DNA of 64,000 nt from Yponomeuta sedellus (lineage: Eukaryota > Arthropoda > Insecta > Lepidoptera > Yponomeutidae), in the NCBI GenBank assembly GCA_934045075.1, contig OW203723.1, positions 4,356,577 through 4,420,576 of the forward strand, written 5' to 3'. Below the pieces are notes generated by a model. It was not told the DNA's origin and did not search any database. It was given only the letters and a program-made list of their open reading frames with translations. The stretch's first letter is position 1, and every line of letters starts with the position of its first letter. The position numbers were made by a program, and so were the translations under genes. Positions 30,686 through 42,263 of the stretch are shown in pieces.

Positions 30686-30934
30686 TTTTATTTTATGTTA
30701 GTCGTAAACAGCGTGGCAATTTAAGTTCATTGCTGTTTTAAGTCTTAAGTCCGCTTACCTACGTTGCAAACCTTCTAGGCGCCGCCAGCGGTAAAAAAAA
30801 CCCTTCAACGGATATCCCGTTGTATATTGTATATTGTTTTAATATAAGGGATATTACCTATATTTAATATAGTAAGTAAATGTTGTAGGTTTTTTATTTT
30901 GTTTCTTGTTACAACTGGTAGTTGATACTATACT

Positions 30935-31977
30935 ACGAGTAATAGTTATATCTCAAATAATTATATCTCAAAAGCCTGGTTCATTGATTAAAAAAACAAC
31001 ATTACGCTTTTTCCAGTTTTGGGCGTTACATGAAGTGTGTTTATTTTATCGTTAACCTGGTATCGCATTTTGTCGTCTCAGATTGAGAACCGGTTATAAA
31101 ACCTAATATTAATTATTTCCACCACAAGTCCAATACAACTTAATAACTTATGCACATTGTTATCAAGTTTCGTCTGTCAGTATCGTTGGCAGACGAAACT
31201 TGATAACTGCTAATGTATATTATAGATAGAAAATTCTTTATTTTACACAGAGATGATAATTATGACAATAGATTATGTTTTTGACGACCGGCCTTGGTTT
31301 TCACTTGTCGTTTAGCCGAAGTACACCTTGGTGAATATGCAGCGTGATTATTTGGTATCAATAATTAAAATAAATTTCTCGTAAATCCATTATACGTACT
31401 TAAGTAATTGGACTTGAAAAAATAAACTGTCGCAAACGTGGGATCCGGTCATCAAGAAGTGTTCGAGTGGAAAAAAGTCGCATGGCTTATCGTCCGACAT
31501 TGTCAGTGTAGTGTGTCGCAACCCTAGTAGTGCTTTGTGATGGCTGATTGAGGTTGGTCTGAAACCTCATCAGCCGAAGATGCGAACTGGTGACAGCCAT
31601 CAGTCTTCTCGTGACCACGATGACTGTAACGTCGTCGAAACGTCGAGGTAAAATAGCAATAAATTACTACGCGATTAAGCCCCGCCAAAAAAAAGAAGAT
31701 AGAGTCTGGGGTGTTCAAATACCTGCCAGTATCGTTGGCAGACGAAACTTGATAACAATGTGCATAAGTTATTAAGTTGTATTGGACTTGTGGTGGAAAT
31801 AATTAATATTATTATAACCGGTTCTCAATCTGAGACGACAAAATGCGATACCAGGTTAACGATAAAATAAACACTCTTCATGTAACGCCCAAAAGTGGAA
31901 TAAAGCGTAATGTTGGTTTTTTAATCAATGAACCAGGCTTTTGAGATATAATTATTTGAGATATAACTATCACTCGT
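30935..31977. mobile_element. Fold-back element with long inverted arms
   Basis: The left arm 30935-31208 and right arm 31739-31977 are inverted copies with few differences over about 240 bp (ends ACGAGTAATAGTTATATCTC and its complement). The inner end of the left arm is itself a hairpin (GTTATCAAGTTTCGTCTG against CAGACGAAACTTGATAAC, 31159-31208). CAGTATCGTTGGCAGACGAA is repeated directly at about 31179 and 31727. The spacer holds part of a MITE with GTCGTCGAAACGTCGAGG. No protein is encoded. Confidence 0.75.
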
Positions 31978-33931
31978 CGCGTAAGCTCTTCGTATCAGAG
32001 CGAACCTGGTCAGATTCGTCCGACCGAAATCAAGTAAGTTAATCCGGAATAAGGTTAATAACGTGTAGAGCTTACGAAAGTTTTAGTGCAATACTCCTTT
32101 TTAGCGTGTCGATGTTTACCTGTAGAATTTTATCGGTAACAATCGAATAATAGAACCCATTGTTAATTTTCAACGTCCAGAACTTTGCGACGCTGACTGC
32201 GTTATCAATCGCAAACAATCAATCGTCCTCATGATGTGTGTGCATGTGAACGAAGAGAGCGGCGAAAGATGGTCCATCGTATGAGAAATACCGCACAAAC
32301 AAGGCCGCTGGCCGCGAAACCCCGCCTGGATATGTTTCCTTACTTCGAGCGACACGGGTCCTCAGATAGTTCAGGAATTTCCAGATTTTATGTCGAGCGG
32401 CACAAATGGGGTAGGCAGAGAAACGAGCCCAGAACTCGCATGCGCTGGCTAAGTGGACAACGTGGTCTCAACGTTGAAAAATTTAAGAAATCTGCTTCAA
32501 TACCACTCTCTAAACATTTGTGGCCTTCAGGTTTTCATTAATTCTACTTAGCCTCAGATCACATTATTAATGGAAGCTGATATTTATATTACAGACCTAG
32601 TCTAGCTTAGATATCAGCTGTATTTAATTATGAAACCTCAACGACATCACATCTCCATAAATATTTTAAGTTTAAGAAAACAATAGTGTAAAGCAATGTT
32701 AAAGGTTTCGTCTTCTGTCAAATAAATTTTATTTCATTTCAAATTTCATTGCATTTCTAACTGGGAAGGAAAATGTTAGACCGGATCGTATGGTGGTCTA
32801 CATTGGATAGATCAGTGGAAACATAGTTCGACGAAAGACATGTTTGTGTGTATATAACCAATAAACCTCCGAAATAACAGAAAACATCGTGAGAAAACGT
32901 TTAAGTTAATTACGCATTTCAGCCCAACTTTGTGCGCAGTTCTTTCTAAGAAAAGGCCTATGATCAGGGGTTAGTCGAAAAGCTTTTTAAAAGTGGTGGG
33001 TGCTTTACAATAAGGTCGACATTTCGCTTTAAAACAACCGATTATGTTGCGAAATATTCGGAAGCGACGTTATATCATGCAAATAATAAACCTATGCAAA
33101 ACAGAGCAAACCAGTTAAATGTCGATACAATTACCTGTACGTAAGCGGATGGTTAAACAGCTTTCGTTTTGTAATAAATATACCAATAAAATAACATAAT
33201 AAGCAATATAGTTTATTTTATCGCCTTGTGCATACGGAAGTCTTACATTACTTTTTCGGTTCACTTAACTTCCTGCAGATTTGCGGACTTATTACCAGGA
33301 GAATGTTGAAAATATCTTGGACAGATAGAGTCAAAAATGAAACTGTTCGCCACCCCCTAAGGCCGCCGCTGTTAGTAGGTATATAATAATGGTCCATGGC
33401 ATTTAGAGTAATTGGTATAAAAGGCCTCGGTGCTGTGGGCTTCGGCCCCACGCATGCCTCAAAAGAGCGGGTGCCCTATGGATCCGTGAATCTTAGGATT
33501 TACCAACAAAATTATAATAATAAGGACCGGTCAGGGGTGGCGAACCAGTGGCACGCGTGACATTATTCCTATCATTTTGAACTCAACATTTAAAATAACG
33601 TCACCTTTTCCAGATTTCTTTTGGATTACCGCATACCAATTCACTTTTTGACAAAACGCTACTACTGACAAGTTTTACATTGAAAATTATCTATTTTCGT
33701 GTTTATCAGTTTTATTTCTACAGTTTGAAAATAAACATTTTTATTTTTAAGTCTTATACATGTTATTATTATTTCCCATCCAATAGTTTTGATTTTCCTA
33801 ATAATTTTGTCTATATTTTTTTAAGAAAGTGTGTGATGAACTCACTTTCTTAGAAAAAAATGTCACTTTCATCCATAAAGGTTCGTCATCCCTGATGTAG
33901 GGCTTAGCATCATTTCACTGACACACATATC
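31978..33931. other. Unassigned
   Basis: No gene found. A frame at 32236-32541 begins with GTG and has no recognised domain. A weak SINE-B-like AACATCGTGAGAAAACG lies near 32884. Confidence 0.3.
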
Positions 33932-33932
33932 T

Positions 33933-33971
33933 ATTTAATGCTTATTTTTAACAAAAAAATAAGCATTAAAT
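33933..33971. repeat. 17-bp-arm hairpin
   Basis: ATTTAATGCTTATTTTT (33933-33949) and its complement (33955-33971) flank a 5-base loop. Part of the arm recurs just after (ATATGCTTATTTTT). Confidence 0.7.
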
Positions 33972-34885
33972 ATATGCTTATTTTTTTGTTTGTTTCCAAG
34001 TTTCTGCTTTACTTTTCCGTCTCGGACGTTCCGGGTTTTACTTTTTGTTTTATTAATTTATCAAAATAAGGCGATTAATGTAGGCTAAACATAGCCAATT
34101 ACGGACTAATATTTTTTAAACTAATATTTATTTTTTAAACTAATATACGGACTAATATTTTTTAAACTTTTACGGCCAGTTTTAGAACCTCCTCAAACAG
34201 GTGACAGAGTTACCTGACCTTGATAAATTACATTGCTGAATGCACAGAACATAAAAAGAGAGTAGAAGTAGTAAGTGGGCGGTTCCCGAGTACCTCGCAA
34301 AATTGTGACAGTTTTGCGTGGCACTCGGGTCTCGGATGACGGTGTCATCACGGTAGCACCTGAAAAAGTGCCGAAACGTCGGAAAATTACAAAAAATGTA
34401 AATAAACGAGTAAAATCTGCATAAAAACAGTTTTTATTAGATAAAAGAAGATGAGTAAGTATTTTGTTGAGCGTATCCGCGCTAAAACCCAGACGCTGAA
34501 GACGTAACAGCCAATACAATGACTTAGACGCAACCACAACCCGCCAATCACAGGTTTGAGGGATAACCGCAAATCACCGGCTTTCGGAGATAATGAATAA
34601 ATTGTAAAACACGACACGTTATGAAACATAAGCAGCGTGTGTTGGCAATAAAGTTTCTATATACTCCGATACAGATTCGACTTGTTCGGGAGAAAAAGGA
34701 ATCGCAAAAAAATCACAAAAAAAATGAAAATTTGAGCATTGGTTTTACAATTTTCTTCGAGACAAATGGCTGTACTGGCCAAATACATGCTGTTTATCGA
34801 AAGAAAAAAAAACAAATTAACACTTTAACGCGGCGAACAAATTGTTGTTCTTTGTTCGTCATTGATTTTGACATGTAATTACACT
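33972..34885. other. Unassigned with a MITE-like hairpin region
   Basis: At 34270-34385 a self-complementary stretch (CCCGAGTACCTCGCAAAA against TTTTGCGTGGCACTCGGG) is followed by GTGCCGAAACGTCGG, the core word of the MITE family at 40.85 kb. No coding signal. Confidence 0.4.
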
Positions 34886-35090
34886 TCACGCTAATATTGT
34901 AAAGGCGGAAGTTTGTGAGTGTGTATGTTTGTTACTTCTTCACGTCTAAACGGCTGGAACGATTTTATTAAAATCTGGTATGGAGTTAGCTGGATACCCT
35001 ACGTTTTACTGCGGGAAAATATATTTTACTGTTAATACACAATTTATTTTCCCTAATAAACCGCGGGTAACATCGCAGGGTACTACTTTC
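34886..35090 (+). repeat. GTTTGTGAGTGTGTATGTTTG-type lepidopteran repeat
   Basis: CGCTAATATTGTAAAGGCGG, AGTTTGTGAGTGTGTATG, TTCTTCACGTCTAAACGGCT and TGGTATGGAGTTAGCTGG are followed by a decayed 3' part. The same element, split by an insertion, occurs at 55979-56071 and 58226-58350. Confidence 0.7.
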
Positions 35091-35159
35091 AAATAAAATA
35101 GGTATGCACTACTTAATTTTAATTTTGGTGCATTATTTGACAAAAGGTGATGCTGGGCA

Positions 35160-35360
35160 ATGCTACTTCATCTTGAAAACAATGTCCTAGGCACTTTATT
35201 AACTTATATTTCGTGTATGCTAGGCCCACTCAGCTGTCAGGATGGTATAAGTGCTAGGCAAGCCTACTCCATCTAAGAAAACAGTGTCCCAGGCAATGCA
35301 GCGTCCGAGTAGTCCCTTCGCCCTTCTAGTGTCTTCACTCACACTAGAAGGGCGAACATG
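35160..35360 (-). repeat. Interspersed repeat with terminal hairpin, shared with 40.6 kb
   Basis: It contains GTGTCCCAGGCAATGC, CTGTCAGGATGGTATAAGTG and GCAAGCCTACTCCATCT, which match inverted sequence at 40585-40770. The outer end is a perfect 16-bp hairpin (TTCGCCCTTCTAGTGT, 8-nt loop, complement; 35317-35356). Confidence 0.65.
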
Positions 35361-35430
35361 CCACATACTTAGATGCAAAGGCCGAAGCTTACCTTTATTT
35401 CATGGATAGTTATTGCTTAGAAAACAAAAG

Positions 35431-35959
35431 CCCTCCGGATGACTTTAATATTTTCTTAAACTCGACTCTTTCCAAACTCGTATCTTTTTTAACTTACCAT
35501 CTCTTTTTTAAAATTGACTCTTTCCTAACTCGCCTCTTTTTTAAGTTGCCGTTTTCTTACTTGTCCTCTCTTTTAAACTTGTCTCTTTCCTAACTTGACT
35601 CCTTCCTAATTTGTTTCAAGTAAAACTTGGTGTTTTGCTTAGTCGCTGTTGTAACCTTAACTTGGTAGTTAAGATCCCTCCGGACGATCGATTAAAACCT
35701 ACTTGAGTGATAACTTGATAAGCCTTGTTGATGTTTGTTGTTGTTTCATTGCTAATTACTCGCTCCAAAAGACGGCGAGTTAAAAAAGAGACGAGTTGGG
35801 AAAGTGTCACGGTTAAAACACGTCGAATTCGTCCAGAGTGGACATGAGTTAGGAAAGAGTCAGTTTTAAAAAAGAGACCAATTAAAGAGATGGCAAGTTA
35901 AAAATGAGACGAGTTTGGAAATAGTCGAGTTTAAGAAAATGTCAAAGTCGTCCGGAGGG
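35431..35959. mobile_element. Fold-back element with pyrimidine-rich repeated arms
   Basis: Terminal CCCTCCGGA (35431-35439) and TCCGGAGGG (35951-35959) bound arms of about 180 bp made of degenerate repeats of ACTCGTCTCTTTTTTAA and CTCTTTCCTAACT. The left arm and the right arm are inverted copies. No open frame. Confidence 0.7.
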
Positions 35960-35984
35960 AAGAAAAGTTATTGGTTGGTAGTTT

Positions 35985-36060
35985 CTGAAATCGAACCCAG
36001 TACCTCTCGGATTGAAGACGCTTGGTCTACCTATGCACTACCACCGCTTTACGGAAATGA
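35985..36060 (-). repeat. tRNA-like SINE head fragment
   Basis: On the minus strand GCGGTGGTAGTGCATAGGTA and GGGTTCGATTTC resemble degenerate A and B boxes about 50 bp apart. No tail was identified. Confidence 0.4.
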
Positions 36061-37287
36061 CTAAGTTTTAATAGCCATTTACAAATTAAACTAGACTCTG
36101 GTTAGGTCTTTGACATTATTATTCCAGTTTGCTCGTATCAAAACCGGTTGACCGCGTATGACCTATCTAGTTTTGTTGCAAATACCAGGCGCCAATATCG
36201 ACTGAAGTACTAGGCATACATGGCTCCGTAGGCAGTCGACGAACCGCCTAAGAGCTAGACTTGCCCCGCTAGCCAATCACAGCGCAGCCGGCCAGGCTAG
36301 GTCTAGACTTTAGTTAGGTCAAACATCGTCTTCAATGCCTAGAATACTAGGAGTGTAGATCCGCGAAGGAGCTTAAAATCTACGTAGCATTTAAATGTCC
36401 AATTGCCCACACGTTTATAAATAAACACTGTATAATTTATGCAGCCAAATGATGTGTGCGAAGGACCTTTTTTTTAGTATTGCCAAAAATGCCTGACTGG
36501 CATTGAGTTTTATTGATGCCGTTACGACTCTACAATTTTAGACTTTATACACAGCACTGATCTCCTAGTACTCTTGTGCGCATAAAAACGGTTGATAAAA
36601 ATAATAATTGTACAGACTTCATTCAGTTCCTGACTTATTGAATTGCATTTTCACCAATTTTCCGCACGTGAAAAAGAAAATGTCACCTTATTATAATAGT
36701 AACAGTTTCTGGGATTATCGCCTGAGTTTCCATTCCATTACCTATGGAAATGTGGTGCAAATAGGCTGGTCGCTAATTAAAATTGATAATTTCGCTTTCC
36801 GTCCGCTAACTATTACTGGTGTTATTACAGTTTTTCTGTGCCGTCCCAATCGCGTTACCTTGCGTCAGTTGCGACTGTAGCGGCGACACTTTTTTCCTGG
36901 CCACTTGATAATCGTCAATGTAGGTTGTATCTTTCGATTGTACGATCGTCTGGCTAGCCATGTAGCCCTGCATCAACCTGTCTGACGCAGCCCCGACCAG
37001 CCGGCAAGCCGGTAATCATCCAGTCACGATCTTGCGTTCAGCCAAAGCGCACGCGGGCTTCCGCCGTTTCTGCTAGCCTAGTACTCGCGTGCTCCGTGAG
37101 AGGTTTGAATTGTGTGACCAAATTGAAACTTTGTATGGGATTGATTTATTGTGACTTGTGACTCGACAAAGGAATGTGAACATTATAAGGTAAATAGTAG
37201 AGCCGTTAATTCTGTTAACTAAATGTATGTAACGCACAGAATTTCCCAATGGAGGATTTTCCACCAGTCCTCGCCATTGTTTACGAG
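36061..37287. other. Unassigned
   Basis: No gene recognised. G+C rises at 36900-37080 (GCGCACGCGGGCTTCCGCCG), with a CCAATCACAGCGCAGC word near 36274, but there is no supported exon or promoter. Confidence 0.3.
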
Positions 37288-37499
37288 CCTGAATTCGATT
37301 CGGGTTGCATTATAATAAATCATTCTATTGTTCTGTATCCCACAATCTGAACGCCAACCTATAATCTTTATGAAGTCTCTACAATTTTCGGGAAAATTCG
37401 CCGTATACTAGTGTCGATTTTTCGAGCTAAGCTCAGTCCATTGTGTGATCTTTTTAGCGTTCAAGGCTTTACAGACCTTACTTCAAAGGGATACCTAAC
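37288..37499 (+). repeat. Local direct duplication, copy 1
   Basis: GCCTGAATTCGATTCGGGTT, AATAAATCATTCTATTGTTC, TCTACAATTTTCGGGAAAA and GAGCTAAGCTCAGTCCATTG occur in the same order at 37582-37799. The copies differ by many substitutions and indels, roughly four-fifths identical by eye. Confidence 0.75.
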
Positions 37500-37581
37500 T
37501 AATAAATTATTTTAAAAATATTATTTACGTCTTATCCCAAGTATTGTACACTTTTCATTAACCCCTCTTTACATTCGTACT

Positions 37582-37799
37582 GCCTGAATTCAAGTCGGGT
37601 TGCATTTTATACGTAATAAATCATTCTATTGTTCTTTATCCCACGGTTTAATCCGAACGCCGACCTTAATCGTTGTTAAGTCTACAATTTTCGGGAAAAG
37701 TCGCCGTGTACAATTGTTGATTTTCCGAGCTAAGCTCAGTCCATTGTGTGGCCTTTTACCACTCAAGGCTCTACAGACCTTAATTCAAAAGAATACGTA
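37582..37799 (+). repeat. Local direct duplication, copy 2
   Basis: This is the second copy of 37288-37499, about 290 bp downstream. Neither copy matches another repeat in the window. Confidence 0.75.
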
Positions 37800-38449
37800 A
37801 TGAAATCGCTTAAAAATATATCAGTTTACTTTTATCATAGAGTATAGCAGAGTTTAATTTCTTTTCCTGTACATTCGTGATTATTGCCTTAAAAAAATTA
37901 CGATTTGTAATAACATTCAATTTGTCCCGATACTTTAAACTAACTTTTCCACTCATGGCATTGAAAACAAGAATGATTTATATAGTCTTTTCCTTTGGGA
38001 CTAAGACAGTTAAAGAAGAAATGCTTTCTTAAACGGCTTCAAAAAGAAGAAGATTCTCAGTTCGTCAGGATCTTCGAGTCAAACACAAACATTCTTCTTT
38101 GTTTGGAATACGGAGCCAGACTTGTGTGTAGGTACGTAACTAGGCGAAGACCTAATCCGATCTGAAATGAGTAATCAGGAAAAACAGCTTCATCGATATT
38201 TGGTTGGTTTTCAATTATATTATTAATTCATTAGATTATTCTTCGCTAGATGAGCCCGTGACTTCTTTGGTATCCGGATAAAAAGTGGTCTTAGTGCCGT
38301 TTCCTACAAAATATTCTGTAGATAATTCTACCGACGATATTTTTTTGTTATTAATTACAATCTAAGCAGTAGATAACAATAATTTATCGATAAAGCTTGT
38401 AGGCATTCTAGACTCATCCAAGCCGTTTTTCTACAAGTGCGTCACAAAA
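37800..38449. other. Unassigned
   Basis: No gene or repeat recognised. Confidence 0.3.
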
Positions 38450-38800
38450 CGCCCAGGCGTTACTTTGCGGAAATCCATAATAGCATTAAAAAGTGAAACT
38501 TACTTTGCTAAATTCCGCCAAAAATCCCACAAGCACCATGCGGCTAGTTAATGCACCGTCCTCCCTCCTACTTTTTCAAGCAGAAGCAAGACACGAACAC
38601 ACCACCACCTTAGATTTTCACCATTCCTACTTACATTTTCCGGACTTCCTCGAGGGACGTTTTCAATAGTCTTACGTCCCAAAGGACTAGGGTGACAGGA
38701 GCGCGTGGGCGTTAACAGCCGGCGACAGGGACCTCGGAACTTGTCTTGAATGCTTCCGTGGAATTCTCACGCCGGTCCATTACTGTACCATTGCACTTAG
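38450..38800 (-). repeat. Interspersed repeat shared with 7.70-7.84 kb
   Basis: The first about 130 bp is the reverse complement of the 7.7-kb block. The rest (GTGACAGGAGCGCGTGGGCG, GACCTCGGAACTTGTC) looks like an extension of the same unidentified element, ending in GAAGAAGAAG. Confidence 0.5.
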
Positions 38801-38845
38801 AAGAAGAAGAAACAAAGTATTTTAACAACATAAATAGAAAGAAAG

Positions 38846-38935
38846 ACATTTATTATACCAACAAGACACATCACAGAAAGAAAATAACCAAATAATTTGA
38901 CATAATATGAGCACAACAGAAATAAACAGACCTAC
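38846..38935 (-). repeat. LINE 3' tail fragment
   Basis: GAAAGAAAGACATTTATTAT and ATAATTTGACATAATATGAG match the split copy at 11150-11540. The minus-strand orientation gives an AATAAA signal near the end. Confidence 0.55.
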
Positions 38936-39780
38936 TGGCTTAGCAGTAGAGACATACAAGGGTGGATATCGATATATCAACAGTCTTATTTATAAAAAGT
39001 CTATTCCGTTTAAACATTCTTAAGACGGAGTTAAAGCCGCGTGTAAATAAGACCGTAAGACTTCTAGCACGTCTTAGGAACTGAAATCCAATTAAGCTAC
39101 GAGCCTTAGTGAGGCAGCTTACCTGAATTTTAACGTAATTTAGTTGAAAACCATGTACTTGAAACCAATTTTAGAGGACTGATTGACTTTCAAGATTGAT
39201 TGACTTCCAGGGAAGGGGTATAATCGATTCCCATCTCAATGATTCTTAATATCTGGCATTGTCGAAAATTTAGGATAATTTCTCCCGTCGTCGTGCGCCT
39301 TGATTATAAAATGAAATGGTTTTATTCAAAGTAGGTACCTAGCGCAGAAACTGCGGCTTAATGAACGTTTCAAGTCAAACTTGGTGTCAATTTCTAAATG
39401 TACAAGTAGATTATTTTGGACAAAAAATGGACGAAAAAACTCCAAAGTTAGATCTTGAAATTCTTTAATTAACAGAGTTTCCATAATTATTATAAAACAT
39501 AGAACTCACGCATTGTACCTACTGGCTTTAAATACCTTAAATTACGTTTCTTTTGACATTTTTACGTATACATATGTGTGCGATGTTCTCTTAAATAGGC
39601 ATTCAAAACATACCTACATTCGCTGTTACAGTCGAGCATTTCAACCTTCCCCTTTTAGGCTTAAAATTCAAATGTAGCTTGACTCAGTAGAATAAATAAC
39701 ACAATCACTTGTCCTGGCCTCAAACTAGGATACTCTACGGCAACCGGGCAAGGACATTCGATCGATCGATCGATATCGAT
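38936..39780. other. Unassigned
   Basis: No gene. A (CGAT)n run, ATCGATCGATCGATATCGAT, lies at about 39756-39783 next to the following SINE. Confidence 0.3.
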
Positions 39781-40002
39781 ATCAATAACCCTTGTATGTC
39801 CCCACTGCTGGGGCACGGGTCTCTTCCTGCATCGCAGGAAGGTAGGCCTTACTCCACCACGGGGGCCAGGGACATTACGTACATGGAAGTATTCCCAGAC
39901 CGAGGCCATCTATGAAACAAGTACGACAGCCTCCATTGGGAATCGAACCCAATCGGTTCGGTAGTCAAGCTTGTTAACCGCTTGACCAACTTGGCAATCA
40001 AT
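39781..40002 (-). mobile_element. SINE with tRNA-like head and the 5S-SINE tail
   Basis: On the minus strand a tRNA-like head (GCCAAGTTGGTCAAGCGGTT, B box GGTTCGATTCC, about 40000-39930) is joined to a body and then to GGCCCCCGTGGTGGAGTAAG, TCCTGCGATGCAGGAAG and CCCCAGCAGTGGGGACATAC. That terminal part is the tail that follows 5S-like heads at 18.26 and 47.68 kb. Confidence 0.75.
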
Positions 40003-40584
40003 GCAAGCGCTCAGATCGGTATAATGACCATTCCATGAACATGGCGATTTCATTTCGTTGCTGCATCAAGTCTGGGCGCGCACATACATCAAACCTTTTA
40101 GGCGTCAATGGTGTGAAAAACACGTCACGTGGCCAGACCATCTGTAATGGTACTATAATTCACTAACAAAATCGAGTCCTAGGTTGACGTACTCTCTAAT
40201 GTACTTACTTGTCTTAGCTTAGCACTTTACCTTTTCCGGTGCTACCCATGTTCTTAAGTCAAGCGGAAATTAGTGCTATCGATACAGGACGCTAAGGCAT
40301 TGCGACAAGTTCTCTACATGCCTACTAATTACGGGTTTTCTAAGTAAGTAGTTTAACTTCTTAGTTAAGCCAGTCCGGAACGATAAAAAAGCTTTATCCT
40401 TTGCAACAAATCAAATAATTTTTGTTTTCAAAGTAAACATTGCACTGTTTGTTGAATGCACTCATACAATGTAAGCCGCTGCCTTCGGGACATTTTGTTG
40501 TGTAGAAAAAGTCAGCGAGGAAAAAACTCCACTCTGACCATATTTTCTCAAGTCATCTTAAATGAGGTGATTTATACAGCGGCC
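40003..40584. other. Unassigned
   Basis: No gene or repeat recognised. Confidence 0.3.
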
Positions 40585-40770
40585 AGTGGATCCTTCAGTC
40601 ACACTAGATGGGTGTAGCGACTACTCGGACCAGTGCCTGGGACATTGTTTTTTAGATGGTGTAGGCTTGCCCAGTACCTATCCATCCTCACAGCTTAGTA
40701 GCCCAGGAGGCAGAACAATGGCTAGGGGCGCCCTGCACCTAAGTATACCATCCCGACAGCTCAGTCGGCT
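40585..40770 (+). repeat. Interspersed repeat, inverted relative to 35.2 kb
   Basis: TGCCTGGGACATTGTTTTTT, GATGGTGTAGGCTTGCCCAG and ACCATCCCGACAGCTCAGTC correspond to the reverse complement of 35160-35330. No protein. Confidence 0.6.
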
Positions 40771-40850
40771 TAACCCACAGGAAAGACAAGTCAATACGTG
40801 GCGCCAACCAAGCCTAGATAGTATTTCTTAATGAATCGCGATACTCATAC

Positions 40851-41012
40851 ATATATTAAACGAGTCCTAACGCGATTATTTATTAGATAAAACGTAATTA
40901 CTCGACGTTTTGGCAGCATTACAGTTGCCGTGGTCTCGGGCAGACCCAACGGCATCTGTAACGCTGCCGAAACGTTGAGAAATAAGGTAATTACGTTTGA
41001 TTAATATATAAC
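40851..41012 (+). mobile_element. MITE (AATCGCGATTA / CGAAACGTTG family)
   Basis: Ends ATATTAAACGAGTCCTAACG and TTGATTAATATATA flank inverted AAAACGTAATTAC and GTAATTACGTTT and a core hairpin with CTGCCGAAACGTTGAG. Relatives occur at 11174, 43845, 45215 and 47455. Confidence 0.6.
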
Positions 41013-41186
41013 TATATAGATAGTTAGATGAAAAAATTTTGATATTTCCACACACTCATGTACGAGAACAACACAAAAATAAGGACAATCACAGCATTTA
41101 AAACACGTGAATATTAAAAGTACAATTAAGTACAATAGGACAGCTGAATCAGCAGGTTATCGGAAATATATTGAATATCGCTATTA

Positions 41187-41347
41187 CCGGGGGGTGGGCA
41201 GCAGCGCCCCCTGCAGTACAATTCCACCAACCCGCATGCCCAGCGTGGGGATTATGGGCATTACCCCCATGATAGCTCAACGTGGCGCTCTTTAGGGGAG
41301 CGCTATGTCCAGCAGTGGACTAGTATAGCCTATCGATGACGATGATT
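41187..41347. repeat. Two abutting repeat ends
   Basis: 41187-41270 is an inverted, decayed match to the repeat at 7866. 41285-41347 is a plus-oriented LINE terminus (GCGCTATGTCCAGCAGTGGA, ending GATGACGATGAT). Confidence 0.55.
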
Positions 41348-41989
41348 CGCTATTACACCAGCCGGTCTAAAAAAACAGGAGTAGATTCGCCTTTTGTCTA
41401 CATTAACAGTCTTGCGACTCTTTCTAGCGTGCTAAAGTTCTAGATAGGACATAACAAATTATATATATTTTTCGATTTTAAATGCAATGCATTAGAGACT
41501 GAAATGTATTTTATAACCCATTTTAGGGGTATGGGTTTCGCTTAGAAGTAAAAAAAGTTGAGTCTACACGTGTCTACACTCCTTGTTACTAAGACTACTT
41601 AAAACTTGTAGTAAGACATACTAGCTAGAAGTCCCAAAGAGGAAAAATAGTTGACATCTTGTTTACAGTATAGTCAGGTTACAGTTTATTAAACTTTTCT
41701 TTTTTTAGAGCCAGGATCGTATTACGATAATTGGTTTATAAAGTTTCGAGATTTACCGATATAACTTTAGTAAATAGAAGCCTTACAGTTTACAACTCTG
41801 AAGACGATGCCAGCCTTGAAAATGAGAGACTGCCTGTCGAACGGGATATTCAATTATGAGCCTCCCGTTAAACTCGATATTCATCTCAAAATAGGACTCC
41901 GAGGGCCGTTTTCTGAATTGATAATTTCATTAAGTATATACTTGAGGAGGGCAGGCGTAAGCGAGGCGGTTAGCTCCTTAGGTATAAAG
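41348..41989. other. Unassigned with a MITE fragment
   Basis: 41903-41946 (GGGCCGTTTTCTGAATTG, AAGTATATACTTGAG) is one end of the MITE family arrayed at 42264-42750. Otherwise nothing recognised. Confidence 0.4.
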
Positions 41990-42263
41990 ATGTGCTAAAA
42001 CGCCGATGCAGCATAGAGCCCTTGCAATCGGAGCAACAAGCTGCTAATCGACCGGAATGGAGGGCTCTTATCAACACCAAAGTCACTGACTTTGAAGTCT
42101 TCGGCGATCCGAGCTGGACGCAAAGAGCGATCGACTATACTTACATCGACAGAGTGCTCGCATGTCTGTGGTGGTGGCAGAACCTTTACCAAAATATTAG
42201 GTTATGCGAGTCATATGCGAGGCACCAACGCCACCAAAATGGGAGACTATCATCATCATCATC
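41990..42263 (+). repeat. Decayed LINE 3' end with (ATC)n tail
   Basis: One frame reads PLQSEQQAANRPEWRALI, like the extreme C-terminus of a LINE reverse transcriptase. The segment ends in CACCAAAATGGGAGACTATC followed by (ATC)n at 42249-42263, a tail type seen in lepidopteran LINEs. The reading is degenerate. Confidence 0.4.

Noticed and set aside
32236..32541. 101-codon basic frame
   Set aside because: Begins with GTG, no domain, flanked by non-coding sequence.
36900..37085. CpG-richer stretch as a promoter
   Set aside because: No initiator, downstream element or exon could be tied to it.
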